Shown: in pieces, positions 1 through 6,721 of the stretch
Layout of the letters: each line of letters starts with the position of its first letter
How positions within the stretch are numbered: the stretch's first letter is position 1
Notes under the pieces: model-generated
What the model was told of the DNA's origin: nothing
Database searches by the model: none
What the model saw: only the letters and a program-made list of their open reading frames with translations
Position numbers and translations under genes: made by a program
NCBI GenBank assembly: GCA_028282325.1
Contig: JANQID010000104.1
Location: 1 to 54,153 of the forward strand
Reading direction: 5' to 3'
Source of the DNA: Chloroflexaceae bacterium
Lineage (GTDB): Bacteria > Chloroflexota > Chloroflexia > Chloroflexales > Chloroflexaceae
DNA: 54,153 bases

Positions 1-37
1 GGTGGGTGGTACTACCAGCATACCGGAACCACCGCAT
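1..37 (-). CDS. Start of an unknown gene running off the left edge
   Basis: Only the first twelve codons are visible (MRWFRYAGSTTH). The start is supported by AAGGAGGTG about 6-8 bases upstream on the minus strand, one of the better ribosome binding sites in the window. Too little is present to assign a family. Its position inside the sequence that interrupts the CRISPR repeat suggests a transposase, but that is inference from context only. Confidence 0.35.
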   Translation of the reverse strand, partial: MRWFRYAGSTTH

Positions 38-98
38 CCTTGTCACCTCCTTGCGATGATCAGCGGACGGCCGAACGGATTTTCTGTCCGCCCTTAAA
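1..98 (-). mobile_element. Possible end of an unidentified insertion element
   Basis: This stretch abuts the CRISPR array and replaces the first six bases of its first repeat. Read on the minus strand it begins TTTAAGGGCGGACAG at the array junction, and about 60 bases further in it has a good ribosome binding site (AAGGAGGTG) before an ATG at 37. That layout, a short terminal region followed by a gene reading inward, is what the end of an insertion sequence looks like. The element cannot be named because only one end is in the window and no partner inverted repeat is visible. Confidence 0.35.
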
Positions 99-708
99 CC
101 CACGCCCGTGGGGGTGAACCGATATGTCAGAGTATATCCTAACGCCACAAACCGCCGTCCCCACGCCCGTGGGGGTGAACCGTCGCGGGGCAACTGGCAG
201 ACGCTGCTCGGTTGGCCGTCCCCACGCCCGTGGGGGTGAACCGTGTATGTCCTCGGGCCATTTCCTGCTAGCGTGGCCGTCCCCACGCCCGTGGGGGTGA
301 ACCGTCGGTCACGGATCATCTTGGTGTAAATCAGGTGCCGTCCCCACGCCCGTGGGGGTGAACCGTTCTGCTGATTGGCATAGCTCTGGGTCAAACAGCC
401 GTCCCCACGCCCGTGGGGGTGAACCGGTAAGATCTTCGAGGCGCAAGAGCTTGAGCGAGCCGTCCCCACGCCCGTGGGGGTGAACCGGTCGCGCTCATCG
501 CGAGGGGCATCATGGCCCAGCCATCCCCACGCCCGTGGGGGTGAACCGAGGCATTCGTCCGCCTGAAGTTGGGATAGGGAGCCGTCCCCACGCCCGTGGG
601 GGTGAACCGGCCGATGAATTGCCGAACGTCGAACAATTATTGCCGTCCCCACGCCCGTGGGGGTGAACCGCTGCCGAAGAGGATGATGAGGCAGTCGAGA
701 AGGCCGTC
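99..708 (+). CRISPR. Type I-E-like CRISPR array, 10 spacers, truncated at both ends
   Basis: Nine complete 29-base repeats start at 154, 215, 276, 337, 398, 459, 520, 581 and 642, in exact 61-base steps, so every one of the ten spacers is 32 bases. The repeat has a CCCCACG/CGTGGGG palindrome and ends GTGAACCG, which matches the 8-base 5' handle of type I-E crRNAs and sets transcription on the plus strand. The repeat at 520 has one change (GCCATC for GCCGTC). The first repeat keeps only its last 23 bases (99-121) and the last keeps only its first 6 (703-708); each is cut by foreign sequence. No leader and no cas genes are in the window, so activity would depend on Cas proteins encoded elsewhere. 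Confidence 0.97.
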
Positions 709-793
709 TGGACTGCCCCCCTTTTACCGGACCAGGATGAACGGATGCTTCTCCAACCTGATGTAACCTATTCTTCCAGGAAGGAGCACCGAC

Positions 794-1057
794 ATGACAC
801 GCAGAACCTCCAGTCGCGAGTTCAAACTGACGGTGGTGCAGGCCGTCGATTCTGGTGAAGTGCGTCCGGCCCAGGCCTGCCGCGAATATCAACGCGCGGA
901 AAGCGGCCTGAACCGCTGGCGGCACGAAGTGCGCGTGCGCGGTGCCGCTGCGGCGTTTACGCCGGTTGACACACCCACCCCAGCGCGTGACGATGAAGCC
1001 CGGATCGCCGAGCTGGAGCGGGTCTGTGGCCAGCTCGCCGTCGAAAATGCGGCCTGA
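794..1057 (+). CDS. IS3-family OrfA (HTH protein)
   Basis: An 87-residue protein beginning MTRRTSSREFKLTVVQAV, the usual opening of the HTH_Tnp_1 OrfA proteins of IS3 elements. It is preceded by AGGAAGGAG. A short leucine-zipper-like tail follows (RIAELERVCGQLAVENAA). The frame stops at TGA 1055-1057, immediately before a run of seven A residues. IS3 elements usually make OrfAB by a -1 frameshift on such an A-rich stretch, so this stop falls at the point where slippage would be needed and probably blocks the fusion product. The protein may still be made but has no functional partner here. Confidence 0.75.
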   Translation: MTRRTSSREFKLTVVQAVDSGEVRPAQACREYQRAESGLNRWRHEVRVRGAAAAFTPVDTPTPARDDEARIAELERVCGQLAVENAA

Positions 1058-1722
1058 AAAAAAGCCTTGCAGCGGTTCCCGTCGCGATCCGGCACGAACT
1101 CACATCGCTGCTCTGTCAGCTCCGGCGACGGTGGGTGACCACGACGGACGCACAGCATGGCCTGCCGACCGACCCGAACCGGCTGACCGACCTGGTGCTG
1201 ACGCGACCCGACTAGGCCGGGGTCGCCGACATCACCTCCATCCGCTTGCCGACGACCTTCGTGTATCTGGCCGGTATGCTCGATGCCTGGTCGTGGCGCG
1301 GGGTGGGCTGGTAGCTGTCGCGCCATATCGGTACCGAGCTCACGCTCGCGGCGCTGAACCAGGCCCTGGCCCTGCGGCAGCCGACCGCCGGCTGGATGCA
1401 CCACTCGGATCGGGGCGTGCAGGATGCCAGCAGCGCCTCTATCACCCGCTTGACGGACGCTGGAGCCCTGGTGAGTATGTCGGCGACGGGTAATCCTTAT
1501 CACAATGCGAAGGCCGAGAGCTTCTTCAAAACCCTGAAACGCGAAGCGGCCTATCTCGCGCACTACGAGACATTCACCGATGCCGAAACGCACATTGGCC
1601 GCTTGATTGATGCCAGGTACAATTCCAAACGACTGCATTCCAGCCTCGGCTATCGCCCGCCAGTCGCGTACGAAAGTCTTTACACCACCCACAAGAAGCA
1701 CCCGTCACCAGTGGTCCGGTAA
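1058..1722 (+). pseudogene. IS3-family OrfB transposase, broken
   Basis: The C-terminal part is clear: HHSDRGVQ carries the second catalytic Asp, and AESFFKTLKRE the catalytic Glu. Upstream in the same frame the first Asp lies in AGVADIT, but the frame is stopped by TAG at 1213-1215 and again at 1312-1314. The roughly 60 N-terminal residues that normally form the HTH_21 region are not recognisable between the end of OrfA and TTTDAQHGLPTDPNRL. The three catalytic residues survive while the reading frame does not, so this is a dead transposase rather than a diverged active one. Confidence 0.85.
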
Positions 1723-1732
1723 AATGGATGCA

Positions 1733-2010
1733 CTCCAACCACTCCCGCATCAGGCAGGTAGGCTGCCAGGAGATGCACGCTCTGGCCGTGGCCAGAGGGA
1801 ATGGTGCCGCGCAGGGTTTTGCCATCTATCGCCAGGGTCATGCGGCCGTCTCGCGGCCGCTCGGTGGTGTGGTGCTGAGCCAGAAAGAAGCTGCTGAGGC
1901 GGGCTTCGAGTTCGGCGATATCGACCGCGTGGCCGAACACCCGGCTCCAGGTCGATTGGTGCGGCATAGAACGACGCGACCATTTGGTCTGGACGGCTGT
2001 GTGGTAGCAC
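1733..2010 (-). pseudogene. ISAs1-family transposase fragment
   Basis: Read on the minus strand this gives a stretch ending LAIDGKTLRGT...SVHLLAAYLPDAGVV, the hallmark of ISAs1-family (H-repeat-associated) transposases, in which the DGKTLRG block holds a catalytic Asp. Upstream, MPHQSTWSRVFGHAVDIAELEARLSSFF fits the N-terminal part of the same family in shortened form. Only about 90 of the usual 370 or so residues remain. The frame is cut at 1732/1733 exactly at the end of the IS3 element, so the IS3 copy either inserted into this transposase gene or was joined to it by deletion. Confidence 0.8.
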
Positions 2011-2070
2011 CATCTTAACCGAGAGGTGTTCGTGTCTGTGCAGCCCTTCGACTTTGCAGTTGCCCTGCGG

Positions 2071-2354
2071 TCAGCGCAGCCCCGCCGCTTTTAAATGCGC
2101 ATCGAGCCAGGCCGCATCGTCGGGCGGCAGCGCGGGCGGCGGCGGATCGCCAGCGTAGTCAATGCGCAAGTCGTAGCGCGCGCTGGCGTAGATGCGCTGT
2201 AACGCCTGCGTGAGGTCAAGCGGAACATCGGCATCCCCCTCGCGCAGCGGCGTCGGCACAACCAGGATCGGCTTACGGAGCGACAAGGGCCAGATTTCCA
2301 CCTGGGGGCGCGTCGCTCGGCACGGCTGAGGATGATAAAGTAAGGTGCTGTCAT
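2071..2354 (-). pseudogene. DUF4058-family protein, C-terminal fragment with frameshift
   Basis: The last 75 residues (EIWPLSLRKPILVVPTPLR through WLDAHLKAAGLR at the stop) match the C-terminal end of DUF4058 proteins, common in Chloroflexota and cyanobacteria and of unknown function. Just upstream the family sequence continues in a different frame (YFIILSRAERRAP), so there is a frameshift near 2300. The N-terminal two thirds of the roughly 250-residue family are absent. This is a gene remnant, probably cut when the neighbouring insertion elements arrived. Confidence 0.72.
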
Positions 2355-2457
2355 TCGGTCGCCTCTTCAACACTGCGTCTTACCTGACATGATACCATAG
2401 CAGCAGTATCTTTGGAGAGCGAGCGGATATCGAACATAGCAAGGAGCGTCTGAACCG

Positions 2458-3315
2458 ATGGAACAACAACGCCGCTGGCTGGCTGTATTTCGCAGGTATG
2501 TCTTGTTGAGCGCGGGAGCTTTGTTGCTGGCAATCAACTTCAACATCTTCATTACGCCAAGCCAGATCGCGCCCGGCGGGGCCGCCGGAGTCACGTTGAT
2601 CGTCAACGCCCTCACCGGCTGGTCGGAGAGCGCCATTCTGTTTGGTTTGCAAATCCTGATGATCGGCATAGGATTCTGGCATCTGGGCCGCTGGCGCTTT
2701 GTGATGAACACCCTCTATGTATCGCTCTTGTACAGCGTGAGCATCGGTCTGCTGAAGCCTTTGCTTCCGGCCGGCATCACCGACGATCTGCTGCTCAACA
2801 CCATCTACGGCGCTCTAGTCGGCGGCATCGGGATGGGGCTGATCTATGCCGGGCAGGGGAATACCGCCGGCACCAGCGTTATCAGCCGCCTGGTGCAGAC
2901 CAAAACCGGCATTCCGATCAGCCAGGTGTACATCATGGTAGACGGCGGGATACTGGTCGCGCAGGCGGCGTCATTTGGCTGGGACAAAGCGCTGTACGGT
3001 ATGATGATGCTGTTTATCTGGGGGATGGCCGCCGACTATGTGCAGGAAGGGCCGAGCGTTGTGCGCACGGTCTTTATTGTCACCAACAACCCGAAGCGGG
3101 TGGCGACCGCGTTGTTCGACCAGCTTCAGGTGGGCGTAACGGCGTGGACGGGCACAGGGATGTTTACCGATATTCCCCATGAAGTGCTGTTCTGCACCGT
3201 CAACCGCGCGGATGTCGGCACGCTCAAAAGTATCATCTACGCCAGCGACCCGAACGCGTTTACAGTGATCGGGCATGGCCACCGGGCCATCGGCGGGGTG
3301 ATTCATAGCCGATAG
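2458..3315 (+). CDS. YitT-family membrane protein
   Basis: A 285-residue protein with five or so hydrophobic segments in the first 190 residues, containing FNIFITPSQIAPGGAAGVTL, the glycine-rich signature of the YitT/DUF161 fold. A soluble C-terminal DUF2179 domain follows, with the typical end DPNAFTVIGHGHRAIGGV. Length is normal for the family. YitT proteins sit in the cytoplasmic membrane and their role is not established; the soluble domain is thought to bind a ligand. The ATG at 2458 follows AAGGAGCG by 9 bases. It converges on nuoN and has no obvious partner, standing between mobile-element debris and the complex I cluster. Confidence 0.88.
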   Translation: MEQQRRWLAVFRRYVLLSAGALLLAINFNIFITPSQIAPGGAAGVTLIVNALTGWSESAILFGLQILMIGIGFWHLGRWRFVMNTLYVSLLYSVSIGLLKPLLPAGITDDLLLNTIYGALVGGIGMGLIYAGQGNTAGTSVISRLVQTKTGIPISQVYIMVDGGILVAQAASFGWDKALYGMMMLFIWGMAADYVQEGPSVVRTVFIVTNNPKRVATALFDQLQVGVTAWTGTGMFTDIPHEVLFCTVNRADVGTLKSIIYASDPNAFTVIGHGHRAIGGVIHSR

Positions 3316-3510
3316 GCGATAACCGATAGGCGAAAGGAACGGGGCAGAGGCGGGATTCATTTGCGGCGCGTAGGGGCGAAAGATGTTTCGCCCATCTACC
3401 GAGCACAATCCCCTTTAGCCTTTTATCTTCCCTTAAGCGCAATCCTCGCACATCTTTGCGTTCTTTGTGGCTAGTCGCCTATCATTTATCGGCTATCGAC
3501 TATCGGCTAT
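3305..3510. repeat. Long imperfect inverted repeat between yitT and nuoN
   Basis: The left arm (3305-3332) begins ATAGCCGATAGGCGATA; the right arm (3476-3510) read in reverse complement begins ATAGCCGATAGTCGATA and carries a few extra bases before a shared GGCG. The arms flank about 143 bases that include a separate palindrome at 3370-3399. The left arm begins inside the last codons of yitT. As the two genes converge, the structure could end transcription from both sides, but there is no U-tract, so a dispersed repeat or former small element is as likely. Confidence 0.65.
3370..3399. repeat. Dispersed palindrome, copy 1
   Basis: GTAGGGGCGAAA, a GATG loop, then TTTCGCCC and CTAC form a near-perfect hairpin. 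Related copies lie at 3631, 8704, 16502 and perhaps 18490, all within or beside the nuo cluster. Confidence 0.75.
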
Positions 3511-3511
3511 T

Positions 3512-5032
3512 TTAAGGCGCCAGCGCGAGCATCGAGCGCTCGACGAGCACAACAACCGGCGTCGGAATCAGGCCGAGCAAGATAGCGCCGACCGCCGCCA
3601 CAGTAATGCCCGACGCCAGCCCGCGATAAAGTAGGGGCGAAGCATCTTTCGCCTCACTGATCCCAACAACTCGCGCCTCCGCCGTCGCCTCGGTCACGTA
3701 CGTCGACTCCTGCATAAACATGCGCACGATCACCCGCAGGTAGAAAAACGCCGCAACCGCGCTGGTCAGCACGCCGACCAGCACCAGCCAGCCCAGCCCG
3801 CTCTCCCAGGCGGCAGTGAAGACATAGAACTTGCCGACGAAGCCGGCGGTCGGCGGCACGCCCGCCAGCGAAAGCATAAAGATCGCCATCGCGATGGCCA
3901 ACTCCGGTTGGCGGCCCCACAGCCCGGTGAAGTCGTTGAGGCTCCAGGCGGCTTCGTCCTTCTGCTCCAGCGCGATCACCACCCCAAACGCGCCCAGATT
4001 GGTCAGCGCATAGGCCAGCATATAGAACAGGAAGCCCTGCACGCCGCGCTCCGCATCAATCGCCATAATCGCGAGCAAGATGTAGCCGGCGTGCCCGATG
4101 CTGCTGTAGGCCAGCATGCGCTTGACATTGGTCTGAGCGATCGCCGCAATGTTACCGACTAGCATCGTCAAGATCGCCAGCCCGCCAAGCACGACAACCC
4201 AGGTCGGCCTGAGCGTGGGCAAAGCCAGCGCCAGAATGCGCAGCATCGCCGCGAACGCCGCGCCCTTGACGCCCACCGACATAAACGCCGTGACCGGTGT
4301 CGGCGCGCCTTCATAGACATCGGGCGTCCACATATGGAACGGCGCGAGCGCCACCTTGAACCCAAACGCGATCAGCACCATCCCCGCACCGACCAGCAGC
4401 AATGTGTTCTCGCCGTTCGCCGCAGCCGGGCTGGCGAGATGCTCGCCGATGGCGAAGAGATTCGCCGTACCCGTCGCGCCGTAGATCAGCGCGATGCCGT
4501 AGACGAAGAAGCCCGCCGAGAACGCGCCCAGCAGCAGATACTTCATCGCTGCCTCTTCCGACGCCAGGCGCGGATAGGCGAAACCGGCCAGAATGTAGAG
4601 CGTGATCGACAGCAACTCGACGGCCAGGAAGAGCACGATCAAATCCGTCCCCTGGGCCAGCAGCATCATTCCGCCCACGGCAAACATGATCAAGGGGTAG
4701 AACTCGCCCTGCTCGATCTCCTGGCGCGGCAAATAATCAAGCGCCATCGCCAGACTCAACACGCCGACCAGCAGAAAAATCCAGTTGAGCGTGAGACTAT
4801 AGTTGTCGAGCACGAGCATATCGCTGAAAGTCACCGAACTGGTTCCCCACAGCGGGATGGCCGCCAGCGCTGCGACGATCAGCCCGACAATCGCCAGATA
4901 GCCGGTAACACGCTTGCGATCCTGCGGAATGGCAAAGACATCGATCAAGAGCAGCGCAGTTGCCCAGCCGATCACGACGAGAATCGGCGTAATGGCGGAC
5001 CAATCAACTGGCGGAATGGGTATGGTTTCCAT
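3512..5032 (-). CDS. nuoN: NADH-quinone oxidoreductase subunit N
   Basis: About 506 residues, almost wholly hydrophobic, an antiporter-like membrane subunit of complex I that takes part in proton pumping. It shows LFLAVELLSITLY with the conserved transmembrane Glu, and HMWTPDVYEGAPTPVTAF followed by VGVKGA with the conserved Lys. It is the last gene of the cluster. An ATG at 5032 gives METIPIPPVDW; a TTG at 5047 with GGAG four bases upstream is an alternative. The C-terminal loop (GISEAKDASPLLYRG) is encoded by a copy of the dispersed palindrome at 3631-3657, an insertion the frame has absorbed. Confidence 0.96.
   Translation of the reverse strand: METIPIPPVDWSAITPILVVIGWATALLLIDVFAIPQDRKRVTGYLAIVGLIVAALAAIPLWGTSSVTFSDMLVLDNYSLTLNWIFLLVGVLSLAMALDYLPRQEIEQGEFYPLIMFAVGGMMLLAQGTDLIVLFLAVELLSITLYILAGFAYPRLASEEAAMKYLLLGAFSAGFFVYGIALIYGATGTANLFAIGEHLASPAAANGENTLLLVGAGMVLIAFGFKVALAPFHMWTPDVYEGAPTPVTAFMSVGVKGAAFAAMLRILALALPTLRPTWVVVLGGLAILTMLVGNIAAIAQTNVKRMLAYSSIGHAGYILLAIMAIDAERGVQGFLFYMLAYALTNLGAFGVVIALEQKDEAAWSLNDFTGLWGRQPELAIAMAIFMLSLAGVPPTAGFVGKFYVFTAAWESGLGWLVLVGVLTSAVAAFFYLRVIVRMFMQESTYVTEATAEARVVGISEAKDASPLLYRGLASGITVAAVGAILLGLIPTPVVVLVERSMLALAP
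3631..3657. repeat. Dispersed palindrome inside nuoN, copy 2
   Basis: GTAGGGGCGAA, GCATC, TTTCGCCTCAC matches the intergenic copies at 3370 and 16502 but lies within the nuoN reading frame, where it encodes a polar loop between the last membrane segments. The frame stays open. Confidence 0.65.
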
Positions 5033-5118
5033 AGATGACGTTCTCAATCTTCTCCAGTGTCACGCGCCGCAAGGCAATGACGGCGTAGCGAACGCCGAAA
5101 TCGCCTGCGCACGTTTTC

Positions 5119-6702
5119 TTATCGTCCGGCCACAACGCCCGTAAACGTGTGCAGCACGTCGGCCACACTGGTTTCCATTGGCGCAAACAGGAGATTGGGA
5201 AACAGCCCGATCGCGATGATCGGCACGCACAACAGTCCCAGCACAACGATCTCGCGGCGGCTGAGGTCGCTGAGTTGCGCGTTCTCCGGGTTGCCAACAT
5301 CGCCCATAAACGCGCCGCCATACATACGCAGCAGATAGACCGCCGCCAGAATGACGCCGAGAACGGCGAAGGCCACAAAGGGCCAGCCGAGTATGCGCGC
5401 GCCGCCGGTCTCATAGGCCATAAACGCGCCCTGCATAATGGCAAACTCGCCGATGAATCCGTTGAGGCCCGGCAATCCCGCCGACGAGAGTACCACCAGC
5501 AAAGTTACGCCGCCATAGATCGGCATCACCTTCCACAGCCCGCCGAACTCACCGATCTCGCGGGTGTGGCGGCGCTCGTAGATCACGCCGACGAGCAAGA
5601 ACAGCGCGCCGGTGCTCAGGCCGTGGTTGATCATCTGGATGAGCGCCCCGCTCACGCCGATCTGGTTGAGCGCGAAGATTCCCAGCACGACGAAGCCCAT
5701 ATGGCTGACCGACGAATAGGCGACCAGCTTCTTCATATCGGTCTGGGCATAGGCCGTCATCGCACCATAGATGATACCGATCACCGCCAGGATGCCGATC
5801 GCCGGCGCGGCCCAGAGCGACGCATCGGGGAACAGTGTCAGGTTGAAGCGGATCATGCCGTACGTACCGAGTTTGAGCAGCACGCCTGCCAGGATCACCG
5901 AGCCGGCGGTCGGGGCTTGCACGTGTGCGTCGGGCAGCCAGGTATGAAACGGCCACATCGGCGTTTTGATCGCGAAGGCCAGGAAGAACGCGCCGAACAG
6001 CGCCTGTGCTAACCCGGCTTCGAGGACAAACGATCCGCTGCGCAAATGCTCGGCAATCACGCCGAAGTCGAACGTGCCGACATAGCCGGGCGTCGTCGCG
6101 GCGATGGCATCGCGGTGCAAAATATACAGTGCGATAATCGCCACTAACATCAACACCGAACCGGCGAATGTGTAGAGAAAAAACTTGACCGCCGCGTAGA
6201 TCCGATTCTCGCTGCCCCAGATGCCGATCATAAACGCCATCGGAATCAGCGTGAATTCCCAGAAGATGTAGAACAGAAACAGATCCTGCGCGACGAACAC
6301 GCCGATCATCGCCGTTTCCAGCAACAGCATCAAGATCTGGAATGCGCGCACCTGCTTATGCACCGAGTCCCAGGTGGAAAGCACAGTAATCGGCGTGATG
6401 AATGTCGTCAGCAATACCAGCCATAGACTCACGCCATCGAGGCCGACGTTGTAGCTAATACCCCACGACGGAATCCAGTCGATCTGGTCGACGAACTGCA
6501 TCGCCGGAGCGGCGGCCTCGGGCAGCGCGGGGTTGAACAACGCCGGCAACGCACACGAGATCGCGAACGTCAGCGTCGAGACGCCCAGCGACGCCCGGCG
6601 GCTCAGTTCGTCGTTGGTGCGCGGCACGAGCAGCAGCAGCAGCGCGCCCAGCGCCGGCAGCCACACAATGATGGAAAGCAAAGGGAAACCGAGTTGACTC
6701 AT
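5119..6702 (-). CDS. nuoM: NADH-quinone oxidoreductase subunit M
   Basis: About 527 residues, hydrophobic throughout, the second antiporter-like proton-pumping subunit of complex I. The FWEFTLIPMAFMIG segment carries the key transmembrane Glu, and WLPDAHVQAPTAGSVILAG followed by LLKLGTYG carries the conserved Lys. Length is normal for NuoM. It lies between nuoL and nuoN with short gaps. An ATG at 6702 is chosen; a GTG two codons further up is possible and neither has a strong ribosome binding site. Confidence 0.97.
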   Translation of the reverse strand: MSQLGFPLLSIIVWLPALGALLLLLVPRTNDELSRRASLGVSTLTFAISCALPALFNPALPEAAAPAMQFVDQIDWIPSWGISYNVGLDGVSLWLVLLTTFITPITVLSTWDSVHKQVRAFQILMLLLETAMIGVFVAQDLFLFYIFWEFTLIPMAFMIGIWGSENRIYAAVKFFLYTFAGSVLMLVAIIALYILHRDAIAATTPGYVGTFDFGVIAEHLRSGSFVLEAGLAQALFGAFFLAFAIKTPMWPFHTWLPDAHVQAPTAGSVILAGVLLKLGTYGMIRFNLTLFPDASLWAAPAIGILAVIGIIYGAMTAYAQTDMKKLVAYSSVSHMGFVVLGIFALNQIGVSGALIQMINHGLSTGALFLLVGVIYERRHTREIGEFGGLWKVMPIYGGVTLLVVLSSAGLPGLNGFIGEFAIMQGAFMAYETGGARILGWPFVAFAVLGVILAAVYLLRMYGGAFMGDVGNPENAQLSDLSRREIVVLGLLCVPIIAIGLFPNLLFAPMETSVADVLHTFTGVVAGR

Positions 6703-6721
6703 ATTCACGTTCAGCTCGTCA

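Larger units (their letters stand above)
709..1732 (+). mobile_element. Decayed IS3-family insertion sequence
   Basis: The element starts with TG at 709 and ends with CA at 1732. Its ends share an imperfect inverted repeat with a 13-base identical core, TTTTACCGGACCA near the left end and TGGTCCGGTAAAA near the right. Inside are an OrfA with an HTH and the remains of an OrfB with the DDE catalytic domain. No target-site duplication is visible: the left flank is a cut CRISPR repeat and the right flank is an ISAs1-family transposase fragment. One side has therefore been rearranged since insertion. OrfB has two nonsense codons and lacks its N-terminal part, so the copy cannot move itself. Confidence 0.88.

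Noticed and set aside
391-636. 81-codon minus-strand frame with repeated FTPTGVGT peptides
   Set aside because: It is the translation of CRISPR repeats and spacers.
942-1493. 183-codon plus-strand frame
   Set aside because: Out of frame with the OrfB catalytic motifs; low-complexity Arg/Pro/Ala content.
889-1701. 270-codon minus-strand frame
   Set aside because: Antisense to the IS3 OrfA/OrfB sequence, whose own coding strand is clear.
5149-6012. 287-codon plus-strand frame
   Set aside because: Antisense to nuoM; composition typical of a GC-rich shadow frame.
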